Part shown: piece after piece, positions 53,185 to 61,757 of the stretch
Layout: each line of letters opens with the position of its first letter
How positions within the stretch are numbered: the first letter of the stretch is position 1
Assembly: GCF_030818775.1 (NCBI RefSeq)
Contig: NZ_JAUTAU010000001.1
Span: 4,528,001-4,592,000 of the forward strand
Length of the DNA stretch: 64,000 nucleotides
From: Bacillus sp. SORGH_AS_0510
GTDB lineage: Bacteria; Bacillota; Bacilli; Bacillales; Cytobacillaceae
Direction: 5' to 3'
Made by a program: the position numbers and the translations under genes
The notes under the pieces: generated by a model
Database searches by the model: none
What the model saw: only the letters and a program-made list of their open reading frames with translations
What the model was told of the DNA's origin: nothing

Positions 53185-54151
53185 CTAAGGGATTAATACG
53201 ATTTTGCCGGTGCTTTTTCGGCTCTCTAAATAGCGATGTGCATTTTGTCCATCATATAGTGCAAAAGTTGTTGGTTCTGCCAACCGCACTTTTCCTTCCT
53301 GCATCCAGCCGAATAACTCATTAGACCGCGCAACTCGTTCTTCACGTGAAGTCAAGACATTCCACAGGTCTCCACCGGTCAGTGTTTTAGACGTATCCAT
53401 TAACATTCTCGGATCAACAGGCGCCGGGTCTCCCCCAGCCATTCCATAAAACACAACCGTTCCACCAATACGGGTTACTGCAAAACTATCTAGTAGTGTG
53501 GCTCCTACTGATTCATAGACTACATCTACACCTCTACCGTTTGTTGTTTCAAGTACTTCCTTCTTCCAATCTTCCTTGTATAAGAAAACTTCAGTAGCTC
53601 CTGCTTCTTTTGCTACGGCTGCTTTTTCAGAGGAAGAAGTTAAGCCGATGACCTTTCCTCCAAGCAAATTGACCATTTGTACCAGCAACTGTCCGACCCC
53701 ACCAGCAGCTGCATGGACGAGAACCACATCATTCTTTTTTACCGCATAGCTATCACGTGTTAGATAGTGAGCAGTTAAGCCTTGTAGCATCACGGAAGCT
53801 GCCTCATTAAATGAAATTGGTTTCAGGTACAGGAATCGCTTTTTCAAATGGAACCGCTACTAGCTCCGCGTTTGCATAAGGCACATCCGCAAATGCCATC
53901 CGATCCCCCACTTGGATACCTCGGACATTTGCTCCGATTTCTTCAACGATTCCTGCTCCTTCATACCCTAAAATATATGGAGGTTCTCCTGCAAGATGGT
54001 AGTTCCCTTTTCTTCTATAAATATCTGCAAAGTTGAGCCCAATGGCTTTCATTCTTACAAGTACTTCATTTGGACCGATGACCGGATTGGCAATTTCTAC
54101 ATACTCCAGTACTTCTGGCCCTCCAAATGTATTAAACACAAGTGCTTTCAA
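53185..54151 (-). pseudogene. Zinc-independent quinone oxidoreductase (QOR/MDR), one-base frameshift
   Basis: Two ORFs joined in register give about 321 residues: N-terminal GroES-like half (MKALVFNTFGGPEVLEY to VPFEKAIPVPET) and NADPH-binding half (ISFNEAASVMLQG, HAAAGGVGQLLVQM). One extra T at 53817/53818 (A in the coding strand after ETx) breaks the frame; removing it restores PVPET-ISFNEAAS exactly. The start is TTG at 54151 with GAGGT 7 nt upstream. Either a recent pseudogene or a base-calling error. Confidence 0.88.
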
Positions 54152-54220
54152 TAGTATTACCTCATTCAGTAGAATTTTTCATTACGCCTATATTAAATAG
54201 AATAATGAAAAGGATTGCAA

Positions 54221-54724
54221 CTAATTATCATTTTGAAGCGGAAGCACCAATAGTTTCTTTTTTGTAAAGCGAAAAAGAAGAATTAAGAGAACAGCGGTTG
54301 TTGGGTAGAAAGGAATGGAATAATAGAGCTTCCAACCTGTATAGGTAAGGGCATGATTTTTAACAGTGAGCCATTCAAATAACAGTGAAAATCCAGTCCA
54401 GCCTATAATATACAGAAATGTCTTCTTTCCATAAAGTTGAAACTTGTCATAGCCATATAAAAATAGTAACGAGGCACATGGATACATAAAAAGATGAAAC
54501 AGTGCACCTGATGCTTCATAGGTAGGATTATCACCATAAATATATTGTTTGAAGGGAGTAGCTAAAAGGAAATAATCAATAGTGGATACAAAGCCAATAT
54601 TGAAAACCCAGATAATAATAACAATAACAGGAGGAAAATATTTTCGAATAGGTAAATAGAAAGCAATGATAGCAGCTGTGGTTAAAATGAAATACCATTC
54701 ATTCCAATCGAAGGTAAAATTCAT
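54221..54724 (-). CDS. CBO0543 family membrane protein (copy 2)
   Basis: 167 residues, paralogue of 50160-50678: FDWNEWYFILTTAAII, IRKYFPPVIVIIIW, YDKFQLYGKKTFLYIIG, EWLTVKNHALTYTGWKLYY. About the same length and helix order. Its ATG overlaps the (repaired) stop of the partner gene as ATGA, with GGAGG upstream. Function unknown. Confidence 0.82.
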   Translation of the reverse strand: MNFTFDWNEWYFILTTAAIIAFYLPIRKYFPPVIVIIIWVFNIGFVSTIDYFLLATPFKQYIYGDNPTYEASGALFHLFMYPCASLLFLYGYDKFQLYGKKTFLYIIGWTGFSLLFEWLTVKNHALTYTGWKLYYSIPFYPTTAVLLILLFRFTKKKLLVLPLQNDN

Positions 54725-55195
54725 AGATGATTACCTCCTTTATAAAGAATCCTACGAAAGACCTTCATACAAACAAGTAACATCGATAGTGTTGCCACCC
54801 AATATGCATACGACCACGCAAACCCGCCAATTTTTATGAATCAGGACACCCAACAGATCTGATAAATATTCTAATCCTGTTAATAGAAAGACAAAGCTAG
54901 CAATTAACAGCATCTTTTTACAATATGTTGTTAATATAAGAAAGTAGTGAAGAAAGATGACCATGAGTAGAGGAAAAAGAACAGTACGGTTGATAAAATG
55001 AGAAAACTCCAGGCTCAATTTTTCAGGGACAATTAACGTTTTAAAATTCATATAACATATTGCGGAGAAGTTTTGATAAAGATAGGTACTAATCATCCAA
55101 TACACGATGATTTCGAGTACATGGAGCATCTTCTTTTTTTTGATAAAAAGAAATAAAGCAAGCACATTTAAGACGATATAAAAGAATAAAACCAT
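54721..55195 (-). pseudogene. Partner membrane protein of CBO0543 module (copy 2), one-base frameshift
   Basis: As read, the frame ends early with a non-membrane tail (VVCILGGNTIDVTCLYEGLS). Removing one base from the T5 run at 54831-54835 gives HKIGG-FAWSYAYWVATLSML and the ending RRILYKGGNHL, 157 residues in all: the exact length of the copy-1 partner and the same C-terminal pattern. The repaired stop overlaps the next ATG as ATGA. So the gene is a frameshifted pseudogene or a homopolymer error. Confidence 0.85.
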
Positions 55196-55313
55196 TCGAG
55201 TTAACCCCTTTGATGTTGCTTATTTCCTTTGCATATCACTTATCTTGTTCTAAGTAAAAGGTATTTATTATACATTGTATTTTCTTACACTTTGAGCGAA
55301 ATTATTTGGAATC

Positions 55314-55353
55314 GAAAAAAAGTAAGTGCCATCTGAATTCGGCGATGGCACTT
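55314..55353 (-). terminator. Terminator of the redox operon
   Basis: AAGTGCCATC/GATGGCACTT followed on the minus strand by TACTTTTTTT. Confidence 0.85.
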
Positions 55354-55359
55354 CCTTTT

Positions 55360-56193
55360 TTATAGAATTCCAGGCTTGATTAAGCTCATACTGGCGTCCC
55401 ACAATTTCCGGGAAGATTCCTGATCATTTGCAGCCTCAGTGGTCTCAGCCTCTTTACAGTTAACAAAGAATTTACCACTTACACCGGCAACCTTCGGCGA
55501 AGAAGCCAGATAAACAGGTGTTTCTGCTCCCTTTTCTGCTTTTGCTGAGAGGGTCTTAAATAGAGTACGGAGAATCCAAGGCATATCATGCATTAGATTA
55601 GACCGGATAATTCCAGGATGCAGACTGTTGACTGTAATTGGCTTTCCTGCCAGGCGCTGTGAAAGCTCCTTCGTAAATAAAATAAGTCCTAACTTTGTCG
55701 GACCAACCGCTCTGAAAAATGCATAGTTTTGTTTAGTCATAAGGTCATCAAAGTTCATTTTAATTCCGTTGTGTTTGGATGCCACATTAATAATGCGCCC
55801 CTCTCCACTTGATTCGAGCGAATCCAATAACAAATGTGTGAGGATGAAGTGGGATAAATAATTGGTGGCAAAGGTCGTTTCAATGCCATCTTCTGTCTCA
55901 GAACGCTTAGATAAAAAGACCGCCGCATTATTGATCAGAACATCTAGCTTATTATACTTTTTCTTGAATTCTTCTGCCGCCTGTTTCACTGATCGCTGAG
56001 AAGATAAATCAGCTAAAAGCAGGTCTACTTGGCTGTTACCAGTTTGGTCGATGATCTCTTGACGCGCTTTTTGGCCCCGCTCTTCATTTCGGCACAATAG
56101 AATAACCGTTGCCCCTTTTTTAGCTAATTCCAACGCAGTTGCTTTACCTATCCCTGAGTTTCCGCCTGTTATTAAACAAATTTTCCCCTTCAT
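55360..56193 (-). CDS. SDR-family oxidoreductase, catalytic Tyr missing
   Basis: 277 residues, retinol-dehydrogenase-like short-chain dehydrogenase. Cofactor motif TGGNSGIGKAT, LINNAAV and IINVASKHNG are intact. The active-site Y-x-x-x-K reads VGPTK, so Val replaces the catalytic Tyr; the nearest Tyr (in NYAFF) is seven residues further up. NAD(P) binding is expected, normal SDR catalysis is doubtful. Last gene of the MarR-linked cluster, 29 bp after the aldo-keto reductase. Confidence 0.85.
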   Translation of the reverse strand: MKGKICLITGGNSGIGKATALELAKKGATVILLCRNEERGQKARQEIIDQTGNSQVDLLLADLSSQRSVKQAAEEFKKKYNKLDVLINNAAVFLSKRSETEDGIETTFATNYLSHFILTHLLLDSLESSGEGRIINVASKHNGIKMNFDDLMTKQNYAFFRAVGPTKLGLILFTKELSQRLAGKPITVNSLHPGIIRSNLMHDMPWILRTLFKTLSAKAEKGAETPVYLASSPKVAGVSGKFFVNCKEAETTEAANDQESSRKLWDASMSLIKPGIL

Positions 56194-56222
56194 CTCGGTT
56201 TCTCTCCCTATAAATATCTAAT

Positions 56223-57251
56223 TTAGTACGTTCTCTTTTCAATTTTTCCGTATGTTTTACCATGAATCGCATTTAGTACAGGCTCAGATGCGAGAAAATC
56301 ATGAGGGAAACCAAGTTCAATTTTACTTGCTTCATTTAATCGGCTAAGATGTTCAGTTGAAAGCTGGAATGTTAAACTTTCCAGATTGTCCTTCATTTGC
56401 TCTTCTCGTTTTGCACCAATTAGTGGAATCACTGTCCCCGATTGCTGTCGCACCCAATTTAGTGCTACTTGGGCAGGTGAAACGTTAAGTTCTTCCGCCA
56501 CTTCGTCAACAACTGCAGAAATCGCTCGGTTTCTTTCATTTAATCGTGCACTTTGCGGAGATAATCTACCTTTTTCAGCAGATGGGTTATTATATTTTCC
56601 TGTTAATGCACCGCCAGCTATCGGTGCCCAAGCCGTCACCCCAATATCAAGGCTTCGAGCCATCGGTAATAAATCTCTTTCAGGTGTACGTTGTAATAAA
56701 TTGTACTCTACCTGCAAGCCGATAAATGGCGTCCAGCCTCTTAGTGTGGCAAGCATATTAGCCTGAGAAACAATCCAAGCAGGCGTATCTGAAATTCCGA
56801 CATAAAGAACTTTTCCGGAACGGACTAAATCATCAAGTGCTCGCATCACTTCTTCCACAGGGGTCATGAAATCCCAGGCGTGAAGCCAAAGTAAATCAAT
56901 GTAATCCGTCTGAAGTTGCATTAAACTCTTTTCAACAGATTGAACAAGATTCTTCCGGTGGTTTCCACCACCATTAGGATCGTTAGGCCGGGTGTTAAGA
57001 GTATATTTTGTAGCCACAACGAACTGCTCGCGCTGCTCCCGAATAAACTCTCCCACATATTTCTCACTTGTGCCATTTGTGTAATTTACAGCCGTATCGA
57101 TAAAATTTCCGCCGGCTTCCACGAACGCTTGAAAAATTTTATGACTTTCTTCCTTAGAGGCACCAAAGCCCCAATCTTCCCCAAACGTCATTGTTCCTAG
57201 TGCTAATTCTGATACTCTCAAACCACTTTTTCCTAGTACTTTATACTTCAT
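56223..57251 (-). CDS. Aldo-keto reductase
   Basis: 342 residues, TIM barrel NADPH enzyme. Catalytic tetrad residues: Asp in NFIDTAVNYTNG, Tyr in the same segment, Lys in FVVATKYTLN and His in LLWLHAWD; C-terminal cofactor site VIPLIGAKREEQ. It reduces aldehydes or ketones, in line with the quinone/aldehyde theme of the cluster. GAGGAG precedes the ATG. Confidence 0.92.
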   Translation of the reverse strand: MKYKVLGKSGLRVSELALGTMTFGEDWGFGASKEESHKIFQAFVEAGGNFIDTAVNYTNGTSEKYVGEFIREQREQFVVATKYTLNTRPNDPNGGGNHRKNLVQSVEKSLMQLQTDYIDLLWLHAWDFMTPVEEVMRALDDLVRSGKVLYVGISDTPAWIVSQANMLATLRGWTPFIGLQVEYNLLQRTPERDLLPMARSLDIGVTAWAPIAGGALTGKYNNPSAEKGRLSPQSARLNERNRAISAVVDEVAEELNVSPAQVALNWVRQQSGTVIPLIGAKREEQMKDNLESLTFQLSTEHLSRLNEASKIELGFPHDFLASEPVLNAIHGKTYGKIEKRTY

Positions 57252-57278
57252 GAGATACTCCTCTCTCCTTGGTCAGAA

Positions 57279-57803
57279 TTAATATGATGCTTTTAAGTGA
57301 TCTACTAACTTTTCCGCGCTTTCCCGAACTTGTTCGTTAGTTAGGAAACGGACTCCCTGTGCTGTAAAAGTTGGCAAAAAGCGCATGCCTGTCAGGTTTG
57401 CAGTTGCCTGGAATGGCTTCGTTAGCTCACTCATGCTGTAGTGATTATAACCACCTGCTTGGTAGGCTGCTTCCGGTCCCCCGGTTGAAATCGCCAGCAT
57501 AAATTCTTTTCCACGTAATCTCGTTCCTTCTGAACCATATGCCCATCCGTAAGTGAGAACAACATCCTGCCATTCCTTTAATAGAGAAGGACTGCTATAC
57601 CAGTAGAACGGGAACTGGAAGACAATTCTGTCGTGTTCAAGCAATAGTTTCTGTTCATGAGCCACGTCAATTTTTCCATCCGGATAAGTTGCGTACAATT
57701 CATGTACCGTAATATCTTTTTCTTGATGTAACCGATCGGCCCACATTTTGTTGATGACTGAATTTTGTAAGTTTGGATGTGCGACAATAACTAATGTTTT
57801 CAT
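57279..57803 (-). CDS. NAD(P)H quinone oxidoreductase (flavodoxin-like fold, YwrO-like)
   Basis: 174 residues: VIVAHPNLQNS at the N-terminus, FQFPFYWYSSPSLLKEWQDVVLTYG for FMN/dimer contacts, STGGPEAAYQ. Two-electron quinone reductase of the KefF/MdaB/YwrO group that avoids semiquinone formation. AAAGGAG upstream. A perfect operator palindrome lies at 57887, 84 bp before the start. Confidence 0.92.
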   Translation of the reverse strand: MKTLVIVAHPNLQNSVINKMWADRLHQEKDITVHELYATYPDGKIDVAHEQKLLLEHDRIVFQFPFYWYSSPSLLKEWQDVVLTYGWAYGSEGTRLRGKEFMLAISTGGPEAAYQAGGYNHYSMSELTKPFQATANLTGMRFLPTFTAQGVRFLTNEQVRESAEKLVDHLKASY

Positions 57804-57886
57804 GGTGAATTCTCCTTTATGAATCGAATATTTTAGGATTATCTTGCCAACATTGTTTTACTCTAAAACAAGTAGTTGGACTTACG

Positions 57887-57900
57887 TTTGTATATACAAA
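57887..57900. promoter_or_regulatory. MarR operator site 1
   Basis: TTTGTATATACAAA, a perfect 14-bp palindrome between the SDR gene (57918) and the quinone reductase. Confidence 0.8.
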
Positions 57901-57917
57901 TGAATAGTTAAAAAATA

Positions 57918-58565
57918 TTACTTTTCTTCAAAAATAACTTCTACCTCTTCTTTTGTTTCATACATGCTATAGAATGTTTCAGCAATGTTTTCAGCAGAGT
58001 AGTACGTTCCTTCTTGAACAAACCCTTTGATTGTTAGTGTTCCGACATAGATTCCTTTGCTACTTAATTCTTGATGTAAGCTATATGCTAAGTTCCGAAT
58101 GCCTGCTTTGCCTATCGCTAAGGAAGCATAATCGGCATATGGATATAATGCTAGCCCGCCACCAGTTAAAAGAAGCGTTCCTTTTTCCATATATGGTGTT
58201 ACCTCTTTTACACTTGTAAGAGCACCAGCTACACTGATTTTGAAATCTTTGACCAGGTCATCCATGCTTAATGTTGTTGGCTTTCCTGGTTTGCCTGCTG
58301 CTGCATTGTATAAAAGAACATCGATCTTTCCATAAGTATTAATTACTGAATCAATTGCCGCTTTTAATGACACCTCTGAGGAAACATCCCCTGGGAATCC
58401 TTTTGCCGTAATTCCTTCTTTATTCAGCTCTTCTTCGTATTTTCGTAATGCATCTATACCTCTTGATACAAGGGCAATTTTAAAACCTTCCTTGCCAAAT
58501 CTCTTTGCAGTACTTAAACTAATCCCTGGCCCTGCACCGACAATCAACAATACCTTTTCTTTCAT
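57918..58565 (-). CDS. Atypical SDR-family protein
   Basis: 215 residues. Cofactor motif VGAGPGISLSTAKRFG, LLYNAAAG and a YASLAIGKAG segment in place of YxxxK (Tyr is seven residues before Lys). This spacing recurs in a Bacillus SDR subgroup, so it may be a family trait rather than damage. NAD(P) binding is likely, reaction unknown. GGAGG precedes the ATG; operator site 2 lies 30 bp upstream. Confidence 0.85.
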   Translation of the reverse strand: MKEKVLLIVGAGPGISLSTAKRFGKEGFKIALVSRGIDALRKYEEELNKEGITAKGFPGDVSSEVSLKAAIDSVINTYGKIDVLLYNAAAGKPGKPTTLSMDDLVKDFKISVAGALTSVKEVTPYMEKGTLLLTGGGLALYPYADYASLAIGKAGIRNLAYSLHQELSSKGIYVGTLTIKGFVQEGTYYSAENIAETFYSMYETKEEVEVIFEEK

Positions 58566-58594
58566 AAAATAGCCTCCATGTTCAAGTTTTCTTT

Positions 58595-58610
58595 ATTTGT
58601 ATATGCAAAT
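58595..58610. promoter_or_regulatory. MarR operator site 2
   Basis: ATTTGTATATGCAAAT, upstream of the SDR gene; the exact reverse complement of site 3. Confidence 0.8.
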
Positions 58611-58625
58611 GATGGGGTAAAAAAA

Positions 58626-59060
58626 TTACAGTTCTTTTTCTAGTTTATTGCTCGCATCGTGAAGCATCATGCTTAAATCCTTACTGAATTCGCGTCCTAA
58701 AATGTCGGAGTAACCCATAAAAAATTCTTTTAATGAAACGCGGAACTGGTGGTAAACCTTTTCTCCCTCATCAGTTAAAGAGATGTGCGTTTGTTTGCCG
58801 TCTATTTTACGTGTGACCAGCTTTAATTTCTCTAGTTTATCTATAAATCTTGTACTGGTTGATGGAGCAATAGATAGTTTTTGACATAAAACTTTTTGAG
58901 TGATTTCCGGATGGAATTTTACAATCATAATCATATATAGATATGAAGGCGCAAGTTCCCCAAAATCAAACGTCTTCTCAGCCAATTTAGAAATATTACG
59001 AGCAAATCGGCTAGCAGTAAAATATAAACAATGAATTAATACTTGTTCTTCTTCATTCAT
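58626..59060 (-). CDS. MarR family regulator
   Basis: 144 residues with winged helix: TQKVLCQKLSIAPSTSTRFIDKLE as recognition region, wing TRKIDGKQTHISLTDEG. Dimeric regulator, probably responsive to quinones or phenolics. Three copies of one palindrome (57887, 58595, 59082) surround it, one in its own promoter region. No Cys-based redox switch stands out apart from Cys11 and Cys59. Confidence 0.9.
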   Translation of the reverse strand: MNEEEQVLIHCLYFTASRFARNISKLAEKTFDFGELAPSYLYMIMIVKFHPEITQKVLCQKLSIAPSTSTRFIDKLEKLKLVTRKIDGKQTHISLTDEGEKVYHQFRVSLKEFFMGYSDILGREFSKDLSMMLHDASNKLEKEL

Positions 59061-59081
59061 TATTGCTCAGTCCCTTTTTTC

Positions 59082-59097
59082 ATTTGCATATACAAAT
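59082..59097. promoter_or_regulatory. MarR operator site 3
   Basis: ATTTGCATATACAAAT in the divergent region between marR and the oxidoreductase at 59222. Confidence 0.8.
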
Positions 59098-59141
59098 TAA
59101 CACGGTTTATCATTTTAGTCAACTAAGATAATTCAGTTTTC

Positions 59142-59170
59142 TTGTGATATTTATCGACAGTATATATTAT
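59142..59170 (+). promoter_or_regulatory. Sigma-A promoter of the 59222 oxidoreductase
   Basis: TTGTGA, 17-bp spacer, TATTAT; 45 bp downstream of operator site 3. Confidence 0.6.
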
Positions 59171-59221
59171 TAACAGTGTTGGAAAAACTAGATTGTAAAT
59201 TTTTAACAAAGGATGATATAG

Positions 59222-60202
59222 ATGAAAGCATTGCTTTTACATGATAAAGGTCTTTGGAAAGAGATGAAGCTAGAAGAAATAGATATTCCAAAACCAAGTG
59301 CAGGAGAGTTATTGATTGAGGTTCATGCCGTAGGACTCAATCCGGTTGATTATAAGACGGCAACCGGCGGTAATCCAAATTGGTCATACCCTCATATTTT
59401 AGGTTTAGACGTTGCTGGAGTTGTTTCAGAAGTAGGTGAAGGTGTAACTGGTTGGGAAAAAGGCAACCGAGTAGTCTACCATGGCGACCTAACGAAAAAA
59501 GGCGGTTATAGTGAATACGCAGTGACAACTGCACACACAGTTTCTCGAATTCCAGATCAAGTAACCTTCGAAGATGCTGCTGCTTTACCCACAGCGGGAT
59601 ATACTGCATACCAGTCTTTATTCCGTAAGCTGCCAATGGACCGTATTGATACCCTTCTCATTCACGGCGGTGCCGGTGGTGTAGGTGGTTTTGCAGTTCA
59701 ATTAGCGAAGTGGGCTGGTAAAACCGTTATCTCTACAGCTTCTCGTCATAATCATGAGTATGTTCAATCTCTTGGTGCTGATTATGTTATTGATTACCGA
59801 GAAGAGAATGTGAAAGCAAAGGTTATGGAGATTACTAATGGCCGAGGAGTAGATGCCGTGATTGATGCGGTAAGCCGTCAGAGTGCCACTGATTCACTTG
59901 AAATGCTCGCCTTTTTAGGACACATCGTGCATATTGCCGGTGCACCAGATTACACACAGGTGAAGCCTTTTACCAAAGCAATTTCTTACCATGAGATTGC
60001 CCTTGGTCCTGCTCACCAATCCGGTGATCGAAAAGCACAAGAGGATTTAGGAATGATGGGGAATGAAATGCTTGCTTTAGTGGCAGAAGGCAAAATTTCT
60101 TCCATGTTAAAAGAAGTAATTACACTTGAACAAGTCCCTGAGGCACTATCCAGACTTGTTGAACGCCACGTGAAGGGGAAAATTGTAGCAAAAATAAAAT
60201 AG
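59222..60202 (+). CDS. NADPH:quinone reductase-like MDR protein
   Basis: 326 residues, medium-chain dehydrogenase without the zinc-site residues. GroES-like domain (VGLNPVDYKTA, GLDVAGVVSEVGEGVTGW), then NADPH loop HGGAGGVGGFAVQLAKWAG and DAVIDAVSR. Divergent from marR and next to operator site 3, so probably in the same regulon. It duplicates in function the frameshifted QOR at 53185, which could explain tolerance of that loss. Confidence 0.92.
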   Translation: MKALLLHDKGLWKEMKLEEIDIPKPSAGELLIEVHAVGLNPVDYKTATGGNPNWSYPHILGLDVAGVVSEVGEGVTGWEKGNRVVYHGDLTKKGGYSEYAVTTAHTVSRIPDQVTFEDAAALPTAGYTAYQSLFRKLPMDRIDTLLIHGGAGGVGGFAVQLAKWAGKTVISTASRHNHEYVQSLGADYVIDYREENVKAKVMEITNGRGVDAVIDAVSRQSATDSLEMLAFLGHIVHIAGAPDYTQVKPFTKAISYHEIALGPAHQSGDRKAQEDLGMMGNEMLALVAEGKISSMLKEVITLEQVPEALSRLVERHVKGKIVAKIK

Positions 60203-60210
60203 ATAAAATT

Positions 60211-60241
60211 AGGCGAACAGATGTATACTGTTCGCCTTTTT
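60211..60241 (+). terminator. Terminator of the 59222 oxidoreductase
   Basis: AGGCGAACAG/CTGTTCGCCT followed by TTTT. Confidence 0.9.
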
Positions 60242-60264
60242 AGAATTTGTGTAGGTAATGTGGA

Positions 60265-60358
60265 TTCGCTGATAAAATCGTATATTCGCTGATAAACGCC
60301 TCCAATTCGCTGATAAGAGCCCAAAATTCGCCGATAAACCCATAAAATCCGCTGATAA
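60265..60358. repeat. Array E: five TTCGCTGATAA repeats, period about 21 bp
   Basis: Boxes start at 60265, 60285, 60306, 60327 and 60348 (last one TCCGCTGATAA, fourth TTCGCCGATAA). Same box, copy number and spacing as array D, again in a convergent gap after a terminator. Confidence 0.92.
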
Positions 60359-60415
60359 GGTGTAATTTTATACAGATCAACATCAAGGGAACTGATCAAG
60401 AATTACGAAAAATAG

Positions 60416-61642
60416 CTATTTTTTATTAAATGCAGTACCCGATCGACTCTGATGATATATATTCATAGCAGAATGTGACCCTTTTGCTATCACATCTCTC
60501 AATATCTTTGCCATTACCCCGCTATAAACAAGACCATTATCTCCGTATGCAAAGACAAAATAACAATTAGGGAACTCTTCATATTGCCCAATCATAGGCA
60601 AGCCGTCATGGGTCCCTCCATAAAAAGCTCCTAAATAATACTCTGGGTAAACATCGATCGTAGGAAAAAGTTTGTTAAATTCCTCAATTAACTTCTCTTT
60701 CTTATGCATTATCTTGGAATCCCGATCTTCAGCATAAACAGTGTTATCGTCTAATCCACCAATAATCACTCGGTTATCCTTCGTCGTCCGCATATAAATA
60801 TATGGACGCGCTGTCTCCCATATAAGGGTCTGTTTATACCAATCTGAAAAGCTTTCTACCGGGTTAGTAACAACAGCATACGAGCTTGAAATTACAGCAT
60901 TCTTCTCTTTTTTAAATTCCATTCCCTCATACCCAGCAGCTATAATGACTTGCCGAGTCTTAATGGAATGTCCATTCTCTGTAAAAAAAGTAGCCCCGTC
61001 TTCATGAAATTGTTTACCGTTGATTCTAGTATTTTCATAAATCCTAACTCCGTTTTTTTGAGCTTCTGAAAGAAGTCCATAATTATATTTAAGCGGATTA
61101 ATCTCACCATCTTGATATAAATATAGTGCTGCTTCTTTTTTGAAAGGGTAGCGTTCACTAATTTGCTTTTGTGTGAGGCAATCTACTTTAAAATTATGTT
61201 TTTGCAGATAATAGAATTCTTTATTGAGTTTTTCTACTCCTGCTTGATCACTCGCATAATAAAGACTGTCCCTCCTATAAAATTCAGGGTCCATGTCCAT
61301 CCTTTGAGACGTTCGTTCAATATCATTAATCGCTTCTTCGCAGAGCTTGGTATGGAGAATAGCCGCTTCCTCTCCAAAGGTATTCACTAACTCAAATAGC
61401 ATTTTATCTCCCAAATATTGAATAAGAGCTGTATTGACACTTGTACTTCCTTTACCAATTTTTCGTTTATCAACAACTACAACATCTAAGCCTGTTTCAC
61501 TTAAATAGTAGGCGCACTGCGCACCAGAACTGCCACCACCTATAATAAGTACATCACAACTTATATCTTCCTCTAAAACAGGATATGTAGGTGCTTTGGG
61601 GATGGTGGTTTCCCAATAAAACTTTCCACTTTGTAAATCCAT
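60416..61642 (-). CDS. FAD-dependent oxidoreductase, DAO/glycine-oxidase type
   Basis: 408 residues. FAD motif DVLIIGGGSSGAQCAYYL near residue 30, then VVVVDKRKIGKGSTSVNTALIQYL and the C-terminal GGTHDGLPMIGQYEEFPN and GDNGLVYSG that close around FAD. It oxidises an amine or amino acid; substrate unknown. I prefer the start MDLQSGKFYW at 61642 (AAGGAG 8 nt upstream), which gives the usual N-terminus; an in-frame ATG at 61729 also has GAAGGT before it. Confidence 0.88.
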   Translation of the reverse strand: MDLQSGKFYWETTIPKAPTYPVLEEDISCDVLIIGGGSSGAQCAYYLSETGLDVVVVDKRKIGKGSTSVNTALIQYLGDKMLFELVNTFGEEAAILHTKLCEEAINDIERTSQRMDMDPEFYRRDSLYYASDQAGVEKLNKEFYYLQKHNFKVDCLTQKQISERYPFKKEAALYLYQDGEINPLKYNYGLLSEAQKNGVRIYENTRINGKQFHEDGATFFTENGHSIKTRQVIIAAGYEGMEFKKEKNAVISSSYAVVTNPVESFSDWYKQTLIWETARPYIYMRTTKDNRVIIGGLDDNTVYAEDRDSKIMHKKEKLIEEFNKLFPTIDVYPEYYLGAFYGGTHDGLPMIGQYEEFPNCYFVFAYGDNGLVYSGVMAKILRDVIAKGSHSAMNIYHQSRSGTAFNKK

Positions 61643-61757
61643 TAAGGCCACTCCTTCAAATTGACTGATACTTGTAGTATCTCCTTTGAAAAAGTAATCA
61701 TCCTTGCCAACATCCATACAAACCGTCATGGTTTACCTTCAACACACTTTCTTGCTA

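Noticed and set aside
57918..58565. Calling the 57918 SDR a pseudogene
   Set aside because: The frame is intact, with good ribosome site and operator; the odd active-site spacing may be a subgroup trait.
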